From contig CANRWW010000011.1 of NCBI GenBank assembly GCA_947643665.1, positions 1 through 64,000 on the forward strand: 64,000 bases of DNA, written 5' to 3'. The stretch comes from an uncultured Porphyromonadaceae bacterium (GTDB lineage Bacteria > Bacteroidota > Bacteroidia > Bacteroidales > Muribaculaceae). The notes under the pieces are model-generated. The model saw only the letters and a list, made by a program, of their open reading frames with translations, was not told where the DNA came from and made no database searches. Below, piece by piece: positions 37,201-44,185 of this stretch. How positions within the stretch are numbered: the first letter of the stretch is position 1; the number at the start of each line of letters is the position of its first letter. The position numbers and the translations under genes are program-made.

Positions 37201-37388
37201 CTGTAACCGCATCACAAGGCACGATTAATGTCACCGCTCCTGCCGGAACTCCAATAGAAGTATATACTGTGCCCGGAGTACTCACCACAGCAGTCAAATC
37301 TACTGGAGGTACCATAGCAATATCATCATTTCCCGGCATATATATTGTAAACGCAGGTGCCACTGTTTCGAAAGTGACTGTAAAATAA
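34284..37388 (+). CDS. Large secreted multidomain adhesin with T9SS sorting domain
   Basis: A 1034-residue exported protein with a signal peptide (residues 1-25). It alternates choice-of-anchor J/cleaved-adhesin-type modules (about 30-205, 415-565, 715-895) with fibronectin type III repeats (about 215-310, 315-410, 690-715) and ends in a T9SS sorting domain (about 960-1034; IEVYTVPG, FPGIYIVNAG, VTVK). It lies 39 nt after the M6 protease gene. A clear full-architecture paralogue is at 54943-60204 on the other side of the proposed origin. The function is probably carbohydrate or protein binding at the cell surface. Confidence 0.82.
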   Translation: MKTCTRTIITAMTVAATWLSHGAYAQSDTNVLYSADFNISNSQTLKSKGFTIIDANGDGKTWYGKTSSETFRKLDNEAIDARYLYPAKVDNSSMDDWLITPSLRLQTGKTYKTFFVMSKYQFAASTDMFEIKLGTNPTGDGMTETIVEKRGLPEAGGNTLWTVETTISVPADGDYYIGIHATGDKQGTLGIVELKLEKGVALITPQAPSDLIVTPDPKGDKKAIISFKAPLKAKDESDLENLSKIEIRRNQVLIATLTEADGVAPGAELSYTDEEIVTNGLYTYSVKAFTEGGGGDAVESTTFIGINTPAPVTDLREANASTTSVTLSWDAPVSDKDGFPIYSGLITYDIERCPLYTSEWVAVKTGCEKLSYTDILPEELAQTEQKFYIYRVTAKTISGSSAPVTSAPVPMGIPYSVPFNESFTNGKTTSLISSSIVSGNNYWSVTTDFEDIQSVDGDNGMIYLNGQIGGSAKLKSGIIDLSGSDSPALSYYTYNLEGCDPADHTLSVLIHSTDGSEEMSIEPYVPANGWNKTIVRLDRFAGKTISIDFTGSRNNNTELFIDNISISTIYPLDLRLTSLKTPAEARTSEPFEIVAEILNAGSEPVGDLTVELYKDGVLADTRMFSSLAVGEYLKIPFEQTLDILSEPSISYSAKVVLDGDRNPNDNISETTTVKVRKPNYPIVNDLSGNVSDGIATLSWSEPDTSKAQPFETTEDFEQYDSWSTSNVGDWIFVDLDKAQIAGFSEGSMPGIPDYSQQSWWIFDNKHEDFNNGSFSTLSGHHFLASMISGIKEEGKIVQNDDWAISPELFGGAQTIIVNARSYSMVPNEAETFEVLYSTGSTDPSDFISIEIFRDITSEWTPYQIELPDGAKRFAIRNISSGKYVLMVDDVTFIPAGKPAEFTINGYNIYRDGIKLNEIPLEENEFIDEDHGTGTHTYNVTTLYAAGESLFSNDCIPVQTGIGTIGIDNTNAVSVTASQGTINVTAPAGTPIEVYTVPGVLTTAVKSTGGTIAISSFPGIYIVNAGATVSKVTVK

Positions 37389-37479
37389 TCATAAGTAAGT
37401 CATGAAAATTATTGCGCATCAGCCATATAATCAGGCTTTATATGCTCTCAGATAATATAAAATAATTTCCATGGCTTAC

Positions 37480-37531
37480 TTGTTATGGGTTCATAACAAT
37501 TACGGGGATGGCAGTAGAACTTGCCATCCCC
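37480..37531 (+). terminator. Two tandem hairpins after the adhesin gene
   Basis: TTGTTATG-GGTT-CATAACAA (37480-37499) is followed by GGGGATGGCA / TGCCATCCCC (37504-37531). Neither has a T-run, but the pair in a 222-nt intergenic gap suggests a transcript end. Confidence 0.45.
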
Positions 37532-37595
37532 CATATTATATAGGTAATATTCAGCCATTTACTTTTTTTATATTTACCAATTGCTCAACTTTGTG

Positions 37596-37603
37596 TAACT
37601 TTG
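37596..37603 (+). promoter_or_regulatory. -7 box for the acyltransferase unit
   Basis: TAACTTTG matches the Bacteroidota -7 element. It ends 7 nt before the ATG at 37611, so the transcript would be almost leaderless. Confidence 0.45.
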
Positions 37604-37610
37604 CGGTAAT

Positions 37611-38510
37611 ATGGAAGAGAATGTAAAAAACAGCCAGATTGAGGATAAACCGAAAAAAATGACGGTGCTTGATGCCGACGACATAATGGATATGGTGCCA
37701 AAACTGAAAGGGCACCGCAAACTTGTAGAATGGTTCATCCGTTTTCTGGAACTTGACAAAGTTAACGATATACATGTACACAACGCATCCACTCCCGGAC
37801 CACAGTTTGTGCACGGGCTGCTGAACGACCTTGATATAAAACTCAAGATTGACAACGCCCAAGTGCTTGACAATTTGCCACAAGGGGCTTTTGTCACTGT
37901 GAGCAACCATCATTTCGGCGCCCTTGACGGCATAATACTGATCAACCTTATAGCCAGCCGCAGGCCTGAATACAAAGTGATGGTCAATATGTTCTTGAAT
38001 TACATATGGGCGATGCGTCCTAATTTCATTGCCGTTGATGCAATGGCATCTGACGATCCCAAGAAAAAAGCCGTGTCAATGGCCGGTATCAGGGAGGTCA
38101 TAAAAAATGTGCGTGCCGGAAAGCCAGTGGGATTCTTCCCGGCCGGCGCCGTGGGCAAAGTAAACTGGCACGGACGGCTTAAGGACCGCGAATGGCAACC
38201 TACGGTTATCCAGCTGATAGAAAAACTAAAAGTGCCTGTCGTACCCATCTTTTTCCATGGCTCACAATCATGGTGGTTCAACTTCCTCGGCGTTACCTGC
38301 TGGCAACTGCGTACCTTCCGCCATCCAGCCGAAGTTTTCCGCAAGAAGGGAAGCACATTCCATATCACCGTAGGAGATCCCATAAGCGTGGAGGAACAAT
38401 TGCGCCATATGGGGTCTGAAAAGGAATTCGGCGATTTCCTGCGTAACGAAACCTACAAACTACGCGACAAAAAATACGCCCAAGGCATCATTGTGACAAA
38501 ACCATTCTAA
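37611..38510 (+). CDS. Lysophospholipid acyltransferase family protein (PlsC-like)
   Basis: A 299-residue membrane-associated acyltransferase. The catalytic NHxxxxD motif is at NHHFGALD (about residues 100-107) and the second block GFFPAGAVGK follows (about 181-190), with VPVVPIFFHGS as the third. The substrate could be lysophosphatidic acid, an ornithine lipid precursor or another acyl acceptor; hemolysin-like members are similar. It is 11 nt before a sigma-54 activator gene, and both precede LptE and SecG genes, an envelope-related run. Confidence 0.82.
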   Translation: MEENVKNSQIEDKPKKMTVLDADDIMDMVPKLKGHRKLVEWFIRFLELDKVNDIHVHNASTPGPQFVHGLLNDLDIKLKIDNAQVLDNLPQGAFVTVSNHHFGALDGIILINLIASRRPEYKVMVNMFLNYIWAMRPNFIAVDAMASDDPKKKAVSMAGIREVIKNVRAGKPVGFFPAGAVGKVNWHGRLKDREWQPTVIQLIEKLKVPVVPIFFHGSQSWWFNFLGVTCWQLRTFRHPAEVFRKKGSTFHITVGDPISVEEQLRHMGSEKEFGDFLRNETYKLRDKKYAQGIIVTKPF

Positions 38511-38521
38511 ATTAAATAATT

Positions 38522-39778
38522 GTGGCAAACGCAGACCAGATACAGCAAGCCAAAGCCCGTCTGGGCATAGTAGGCACCGCTCCTTCGCTTTTGAAGGCGA
38601 TAGGGCGCGCCATACGCGTTGCGCCCATAGACATATCGGTGCTAGTCACAGGCGAAAGCGGTAGCGGAAAGGAATTTTTCCCACAACTCATACATGCATG
38701 GTCCCCGAGAAAGCATTCGCGCTATATAGCAGTGAACTGCGGCGCCATACCTGAAGGGACCATTGATTCCGAGCTTTTCGGCCACGAAAAAGGAGCTTTC
38801 ACAGGCGCCATATCCTCCCGCAAAGGTTACTTTGAAGAAGCCGACGGGGGAACCATATTTCTTGATGAAGTGGCAGAACTGCCGCTGACCACACAAGCTA
38901 GACTGCTTCGTGTACTTGAGAGCGGGGAATTCATAAAAGTCGGTTCTTCCGTAGTCCAGAAAACCAACCTGCGTGTGGTAGCAGCCACAAACGTGGATAT
39001 GGAGAAAGCCGTAAAGGAAGGACGTTTCCGTGAGGATCTTTTCTACAGGCTTTCCACAGTGCAGATAACAGTGCCTCCACTGCGCGACCGCGGATCAGAC
39101 ATAATGCTTCTGGCACGAAAATTCTCCAATGACTTCGCTGAACGTTACCGTGTGCCATCCGTAACTTTCGGTGATGACGCACGCGACGCATTAATGCATT
39201 ACCGTTGGCCAGGCAATGTGCGGCAACTTAAAAATGTAATAGAGCAGATATCACTGTTTGAAGGGGGCAACGTAGTGGATCGCGAGACCCTTCTGCACTA
39301 TCTGCCACAAGCAGCCGCAACCTATACTCCTGTCAAACACCAGGAAGCACCTGCATCACACTCATATGAGCATGAACGTGAGATGCTGTTCAGCCTTATC
39401 ATGCGCATGCAGAATGAGATTTCAGACCTGAAAGAGCAGATTGCCAGCAGGCCGGAAACGCCGCACACATCGGTTGCGGTGACAACACATAAGGATACCG
39501 GAAACCGTTATCCCCTGTGTGTCAATCCTGTCAATTCACATTACAATCCTCTCTCCCCGGCAGACCATGAATCACATGAGGTAGAGGACACGGAACCTGT
39601 GGATGTACCTTTCCATACTGTAGAACGATGGGAAGGACGCACCCTTGAGGAAACCGAACGTGAAACCATAAGGCTTGCCCTGGAACGCAACGAAGGACGC
39701 AGAAAAGCCACAGCCGCAGAATTGAATATCTCGGAGCGAACGCTTTACAGAAAAATCAAAGAATTCGGACTTGAATAA
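38522..39778 (+). CDS. Sigma-54-dependent transcriptional activator without a receiver domain
   Basis: A 418-residue AAA+ activator. Walker A GESGSGKE is at residues 44-51, GAFTGA at 91-96 (contact with sigma-54), Walker B in GGTIFLDEVAEL, and the arginine-finger-like REDLFYRL follows. A Fis-type helix-turn-helix closes the protein (AERETIRLA ... ISERTLYRKIKEFGL). There is no N-terminal receiver or PAS domain, so activity must be set otherwise. A GTG at 38522 is the start. Residues about 260-370 are a variable linker. Target genes are not identifiable here. Confidence 0.88.
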   Translation: MANADQIQQAKARLGIVGTAPSLLKAIGRAIRVAPIDISVLVTGESGSGKEFFPQLIHAWSPRKHSRYIAVNCGAIPEGTIDSELFGHEKGAFTGAISSRKGYFEEADGGTIFLDEVAELPLTTQARLLRVLESGEFIKVGSSVVQKTNLRVVAATNVDMEKAVKEGRFREDLFYRLSTVQITVPPLRDRGSDIMLLARKFSNDFAERYRVPSVTFGDDARDALMHYRWPGNVRQLKNVIEQISLFEGGNVVDRETLLHYLPQAAATYTPVKHQEAPASHSYEHEREMLFSLIMRMQNEISDLKEQIASRPETPHTSVAVTTHKDTGNRYPLCVNPVNSHYNPLSPADHESHEVEDTEPVDVPFHTVERWEGRTLEETERETIRLALERNEGRRKATAAELNISERTLYRKIKEFGLE

Positions 39779-39803
39779 CCAGTAATTATTTAATCAATTA
39801 AAA

Positions 39804-40316
39804 TTGAAGCACTTCATAAGCATATTAATTGTCATGATGATGGCCCTGGTGCCCCAGAGCTGCCGCATCAGCTACAAACTAAACGGAGCCGCCATTGACT
39901 ACACAGTGTACCATACGATAAACGTCGGTGAGTTTCCCATAAGGGCAGCACTGGTATATGCCCCGTTGCAGCAAATGTTTGAAAACACACTGCTTGACTA
40001 TATAACCCGCAATACCCGCCTTACCACAACCGATTCCGCCTCAGACCTTGAAATAGAGGGTGAAATAACAGGATACAATCTCACTCCCCAGGCTGTGACA
40101 GAAAATGCATATGCATCGAAGACACGTCTGACCATCACAGTGAGAGTAAAATATACCGATACGAAAAAAGAAGGTAACGACATAAACCAGACTTTTTCAG
40201 CATACCGTGATTTCGATGCGTCGCAGATGCTTACCGATGTGCAGGACCAACTATGCGAAGAGATCTGCAAGGAACTTGTGGAGCTGATATTCAACGCCAC
40301 ACTCGGAAACTGGTAA
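39804..40316 (+). CDS. lptE: LptE-like outer-membrane lipoprotein
   Basis: A 170-residue lipoprotein. A hydrophobic signal ends in LVPQSC, with Cys20 as the lipidation site. The mature part (YKLNGAAIDY ... TTDSASDLEIEGEITGYNLTPQAV) fits Bacteroidota LptE, the plug of the LptD lipopolysaccharide translocon at the outer membrane. The start is a TTG at 39804; no ATG gives a complete signal peptide. Located between a sigma-54 activator and a TPR-secG pair. Confidence 0.78.
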   Translation: MKHFISILIVMMMALVPQSCRISYKLNGAAIDYTVYHTINVGEFPIRAALVYAPLQQMFENTLLDYITRNTRLTTTDSASDLEIEGEITGYNLTPQAVTENAYASKTRLTITVRVKYTDTKKEGNDINQTFSAYRDFDASQMLTDVQDQLCEEICKELVELIFNATLGNW

Positions 40317-40348
40317 CAACATATTTCAAATCGTCAAATACAGATAAA

Positions 40349-41191
40349 ATGACCGCGCAGGATGCCGACATACTCACAGCCCTTATGAAAGGAGATTTAA
40401 GCGGTGCTACAGACCAATGGTTACGGAAAATGAAAGAACAATATCCGTTTTTTCCTGTTCCGGAAGCAATAAATCTGCGCGACAACAACAACAGCATGTC
40501 GGCTCATGAACGCAACAAAGCCATAAGCCACATAGCGCTTGCCTTAGGTGGGGGAGGGATACAGGCTGCCGGCATGATATGCGGAAACGAGGATGTTACT
40601 TATCCGGAAGAGAAAAAAATATCAAAGCCATCCACTGAAAATACCATAGAAAAGTTCTTAAACACATATGGAAATATTGAAGATACTGAAATTTCCACAC
40701 TTGAAAAACTAATTTTCAATCCCGTAGCAGATTATTCACAGCAACTGGCGCGCGAAGCCAAAGACCTTCCGGAAAACCCATCACTTACCGGTAATTCGCA
40801 AGAGGATCGCATAAACCGCTTTATACTGTCTGTAAACGGCAACAACCATATTTCCACAGAAGTGGAAAACGTACCAATAGAAATACCGGAAACAGAGCAG
40901 AAAACAACCACCTCAAAAGCCCCCAAAACACCCAAAAAAAACGTTTCGGAACCTCTAGCCAAGGCACCTGAACAGCCTGCCGATAACTCTCTGTTAAGCG
41001 AAAGCCTTGCTAAAATCTATATCAAAACAAAACGCTATGAACGTGCATATGAAATTCTTAACCGATTAAGTTTGGCATTTCCGGAAAAAAATGCTTACTT
41101 TGCAGACCAATTACGTTTTTTGCGTAAACTGATGCTCGCCGAGAGTTATAGCAAAAAACGAATTGAGAATAAAACAGACCAAGAAAAATAA
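40349..41191 (+). CDS. TPR-like protein between lptE and secG
   Basis: A protein of about 280 residues. The middle is acidic and low-complexity with a Thr/Lys/Pro-rich stretch (about 195-225). The C-terminal 50 residues look like one tetratricopeptide-type repeat pair (SLAKIYIKTKRYERAYEILNR followed by a second helix). The frame is open from 40253, inside lptE, but the ATG at 40349 after the lptE stop is the natural start. Function unknown; the place next to lptE and secG is, as I recall, conserved in Bacteroidales. Confidence 0.65.
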   Translation: MTAQDADILTALMKGDLSGATDQWLRKMKEQYPFFPVPEAINLRDNNNSMSAHERNKAISHIALALGGGGIQAAGMICGNEDVTYPEEKKISKPSTENTIEKFLNTYGNIEDTEISTLEKLIFNPVADYSQQLAREAKDLPENPSLTGNSQEDRINRFILSVNGNNHISTEVENVPIEIPETEQKTTTSKAPKTPKKNVSEPLAKAPEQPADNSLLSESLAKIYIKTKRYERAYEILNRLSLAFPEKNAYFADQLRFLRKLMLAESYSKKRIENKTDQEK

Positions 41192-41224
41192 AAAAAGAAA
41201 TCGAACTATAGTTCCAAAGAAAAA

Positions 41225-41602
41225 ATGTACACGCTCATTATCATTTTAACCGTATTAGTATCATTACTTCTAATCGTTGTCGTGCTCGTTCAGAAATCAA
41301 AAGGTGGAGGCCTCTCATCATCTTTTGCCGGCTCAAACCAGATCATGGGCGTGCGCCGTACTAACGATTTCATTGAAAAAGCCACATGGACACTCGCCTG
41401 TATAATCGGTGTACTGTCTATTTTGAGTGTATTTGTGATGCCGCGCGACCTGGTACAGAGCGGATCGCGTGTAAAACCGGTAAATGAAATACAGACCATT
41501 ACAGGCACCGAATACAATACTCCGGCTCCCGCCGTCACTCCTGCTGCTGAAACTGCCCCTGTAGAAGAAACTTCAGCCCCTGCAGAGATCCCTGCCGAAT
41601 AA
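41225..41602 (+). CDS. secG: Preprotein translocase subunit SecG
   Basis: A 125-residue inner-membrane subunit of SecYEG with two membrane segments (about 2-21 and 54-72) and the SecG loop VLVQKSKGGGLSSSFAG between them. The C-terminal tail is Pro/Ala/Thr/Glu-rich, as often in Bacteroidota. It is 34 nt after the TPR gene and is closed by a strong terminator. Confidence 0.93.
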   Translation: MYTLIIILTVLVSLLLIVVVLVQKSKGGGLSSSFAGSNQIMGVRRTNDFIEKATWTLACIIGVLSILSVFVMPRDLVQSGSRVKPVNEIQTITGTEYNTPAPAVTPAAETAPVEETSAPAEIPAE

Positions 41603-41624
41603 TATATTAAAACACAACAATAAA

Positions 41625-41656
41625 AAAAATAAGGAGCATGAATGCTCCTTATTTTT
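41625..41656 (+). terminator. Rho-independent terminator after secG
   Basis: AAAAATAAGGAGCAT-GA-ATGCTCCTTATTTTTTT: a long stem with a very small loop and a T-run, 23 nt after the secG stop. Confidence 0.85.
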
Positions 41657-41771
41657 TTATATACCAAATGTATATTACGTTTATACATAAACAAATGACA
41701 TTATATAGGAAGGCTGAAAAACCTGTAAAATAAAAACCATAAATTAAAATATATTTTAATTTATTTTTACG

Positions 41772-41779
41772 TATCTTTG
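41772..41779 (+). promoter_or_regulatory. -7 box for the outer-membrane protein gene
   Basis: TATCTTTG in an AT-rich stretch, 88 nt before the ATG. No convincing -33 TTTG. Confidence 0.4.
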
Positions 41780-41867
41780 CACAGACAATATTGTTATCAA
41801 ACATTATCTTGACAACACACTGAACCTGCCGAAATACACTAATCTATATAATCATATCACATTTTCT

Positions 41868-42635
41868 ATGAAAAAATTATTTATAGCGCTTACAGCGTTA
41901 ACTGCATCATTGGGAGCATCTGCCCAATGCGTACCCGCACTTCATAACCTCAATATTTTCAACCATCTCGCAGTGGGTGCACATGCAGCAACTACGGGAT
42001 TCGGCTTTGAAGTCGGAACCACGATAACCAATTGGGTAGAATTGCGTGCCGGTGTAAGTATCATGCCAGGATTCGGTTTCCATACCGACACAGAAATAGG
42101 ATATGACTACAGCGGATATTATCCAGAATATACGGATCCCAGTACAGAATACAACAACGAAATCACCCTTGACGCTTCTTTCAAACGTGTCCAAGGATCA
42201 GTGATCTTCAACATCTATCCTTTCGGGAAAAAATCAGGCTTCTTTGTTGCAGCCGGAGGATATTTCGGCGGTAGGGATATCATAAAAATCAAAGGACACG
42301 CCGATCCAGAGACGATAGATCTCATGAACAATCCTTATGTGCAGATCGGCGACTACCAGATAGATTTTGATGAAAACGGTGATGTGAACGGCGCACTCCG
42401 AGTAAACAAATTCCGCCCGTATATCGGTATCGGTACAGGCCATTTCGTGCCTAAACGCCGTATAAATTTCAGCTGGGAAATTGGTGTACAATTCCATGGC
42501 AAACCCAAACTGTATGCCAACGGCGAGATTGTAAATTTAAGCGAAGTGACAGATGACGACACCTATCAGAAGATAATGGACAAACTTACAGTATGGCCTG
42601 TACTAAAGTTCACCCTTTCCGGTAAAATCTTCTGA
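41868..42635 (+). CDS. Outer-membrane beta-barrel-like protein
   Basis: A 255-residue exported protein with a signal peptide (residues 1-19, cut near GASA). Alternating hydrophobic strands (WVELRAGVSIMPGF, RVQGSVIFNIYPF, FFVAAGGYFGG, RINFSWEIGVQFHG) and a C-terminal LKFTLSGKIF fit a small outer-membrane barrel. I do not recognise a named family. It is the last gene before the proposed origin and ends in a strong terminator. Confidence 0.65.
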   Translation: MKKLFIALTALTASLGASAQCVPALHNLNIFNHLAVGAHAATTGFGFEVGTTITNWVELRAGVSIMPGFGFHTDTEIGYDYSGYYPEYTDPSTEYNNEITLDASFKRVQGSVIFNIYPFGKKSGFFVAAGGYFGGRDIIKIKGHADPETIDLMNNPYVQIGDYQIDFDENGDVNGALRVNKFRPYIGIGTGHFVPKRRINFSWEIGVQFHGKPKLYANGEIVNLSEVTDDDTYQKIMDKLTVWPVLKFTLSGKIF

Positions 42636-42666
42636 TAACCCCGTAAAAGGACATATTGCTTGCGGC

Positions 42667-42710
42667 AACAGTATCGCGCACAGCTTTCAGAAGCCGTGCG
42701 CGATACTGTT
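42667..42710 (+). terminator. Rho-independent terminator bordering the origin region
   Basis: AACAGTATCGCGCAC (42667-42681) and GTGCGCGATACTGTT (42696-42710) make a perfect 15-bp stem followed by TTTTA. It shields the origin region from plus-strand transcription. Confidence 0.88.
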
Positions 42711-42720
42711 TTTTACGAAA

Positions 42721-43149
42721 AAAGTATGTTGAAAAACATATGCATAACTGTTGAAAAACATGTTGGCAACAGTGTCGAAAATAGGTGACGGTAAATTTGG
42801 AATGGCCGGAACAATAAACTTATATACTGTTGCTGATAGTATGCAAAGATATGATACAGTAGATATAGACCGGTTATGAATGGGGTTTTCCACAGTTTTT
42901 AGTAGGAGTTTAGAACGAAAGTTATTAACTTTGCACGTTATAAACAGTATGTTCATAACATCCATAACTTGCTAAGATTCAGCATAGGGTTGTGTGGATA
43001 ACATGACAATAACATGGTCAACTAATTCAATAACCCTGAAATGCAAATATTTGTGATGAAAGTTATGGAAGGTTTCAACACCCTTTATTATTATTGGGAT
43101 TGAAACTGTTTTTTTGAAAAAATTTTCAATCATTTAAATATATAATAAA
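42721..43149. other. Predicted chromosomal replication origin (oriC)
   Basis: A gene-free, AT-rich stretch between a strong terminator and nadA. DnaA-box matches to TTATNCACA: one perfect on the minus strand at 42993-43001 (TGTGGATAA) and four with one mismatch at 42739-42747, 42886-42894 (TTTTCCACA), 42938-42946 and 42950-42958. The last 60 bases before nadA are almost pure A/T, a possible unwinding element. Plus-strand genes are clearly G-rich over C only to the right of it, as expected when leading-strand synthesis begins here. parS and mnmG lie on the left flank. Confidence 0.78.
42926..42933 (+). promoter_or_regulatory. Candidate -7 box for nadA inside the origin region
   Basis: TAACTTTG fits the Bacteroidota -7 consensus. 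If used, it would give nadA a leader of about 210 nt running through DnaA boxes. The -33 element is not clear. Confidence 0.35.
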
Positions 43150-44115
43150 ATGAATGTTGAAAACGGGTTCGTGAACGAGACGATTCCGGTCGGAACCGAT
43201 CTCAAAGAGGAAATAAAAAGACTCAAGAAAGAGAAGGATGCAGTGATCCTGGCACATTACTACCAGAAAGGGGAGATCCAGGATCTGGCTGACTTCATCG
43301 GTGACTCGCTTGCCCTTGCACAGATAGCCCAGAAGTTGGAAAACCGGATGATTGTGCTTTGCGGTGTCCACTTCATGGGGGAGACAGCAAAAATCCTCTG
43401 TCCTGACAAGAAGGTGGTGGTGCCGGACACCAACGCCGGATGTTCGCTTGCCGACTCATGTCCTGCCGACAAGTTTGCCGAGTTCATATCCGCGCATCCC
43501 GGCCACACTGTAGTAAGTTATGTGAATACATCAGCTGCCGTGAAAGCCCTTACCGATGTTGTGGTCACTTCATCCAATGCCCGCAAAATTGTGGAGGCTC
43601 TTCCAAAGGATGCAAAGATAATCTTCGGGCCGGATCGTAATCTGGGAAACTATATAAATTCCGTTACCGGCCGCGATATGGTGGTATGGGATGGCGCATG
43701 CCATGTGCATGAACAGTTCTCGGTAGAAAAACTTGTGGAATTGAAAAGAGAGCATCCGGGTGCCAAGGTTCTTGCCCATCCGGAGTGCAAGAAAGCTGTC
43801 CTGATACTTGCCGACCAGATCGGTTCTACGGCCGCTCTTCTGAAGTATGCGCAGGATAGCGATGAAAAAGAATTCATTGTGGCCACTGAAAGCGGTATCC
43901 TGCATGAAATGCGGAAGAGTTGTCCTGGAAAGACTTTTATCCCGGCTCCTCCTGCCGACAGCACATGCGCGTGCAACGATTGCTCTTTCATGAAGCTAAA
44001 CACCCTTGAGAAACTTTACAACGCTTTGAAATATGAGCAGCCGGAGATACATGTGGACCCTTCTGTAGCTGAAGCCGCACGAAAACCGATAGAACGAATG
44101 CTTTCAATGTCGTGA
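43150..44115 (+). CDS. nadA: Quinolinate synthase
   Basis: A 4Fe-4S enzyme that condenses iminoaspartate and dihydroxyacetone phosphate to quinolinate in NAD synthesis. The 321-residue length is right. Signatures are ILAHYYQKGEIQDLADFIGDS, VLCGVHFMGETAKIL (a cluster Cys), HPECKKAV and CACNDCSFMKLNTLEKL (cluster Cys). No nadB or nadC is in the window. It is the first gene right of the origin, with leuS 70 nt downstream. Confidence 0.97.
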   Translation: MNVENGFVNETIPVGTDLKEEIKRLKKEKDAVILAHYYQKGEIQDLADFIGDSLALAQIAQKLENRMIVLCGVHFMGETAKILCPDKKVVVPDTNAGCSLADSCPADKFAEFISAHPGHTVVSYVNTSAAVKALTDVVVTSSNARKIVEALPKDAKIIFGPDRNLGNYINSVTGRDMVVWDGACHVHEQFSVEKLVELKREHPGAKVLAHPECKKAVLILADQIGSTAALLKYAQDSDEKEFIVATESGILHEMRKSCPGKTFIPAPPADSTCACNDCSFMKLNTLEKLYNALKYEQPEIHVDPSVAEAARKPIERMLSMS

Positions 44116-44185
44116 ATCATCATACCTGACAAGGTTTTCAACATAGATTCCAACACAATACCCAACAGAAACAACATAACCCCAG

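Noticed and set aside
40253-40348. Upstream extension of the TPR protein into lptE
   Set aside because: These codons overlap the end of lptE in another frame; the ATG at 40349 follows the lptE stop and gives a cleaner start.
42687-42965. Minus-strand frame of 92 codons within the origin region
   Set aside because: It runs through a strong terminator and DnaA boxes, is AT-driven, and shows no recognisable protein pattern or start signal.
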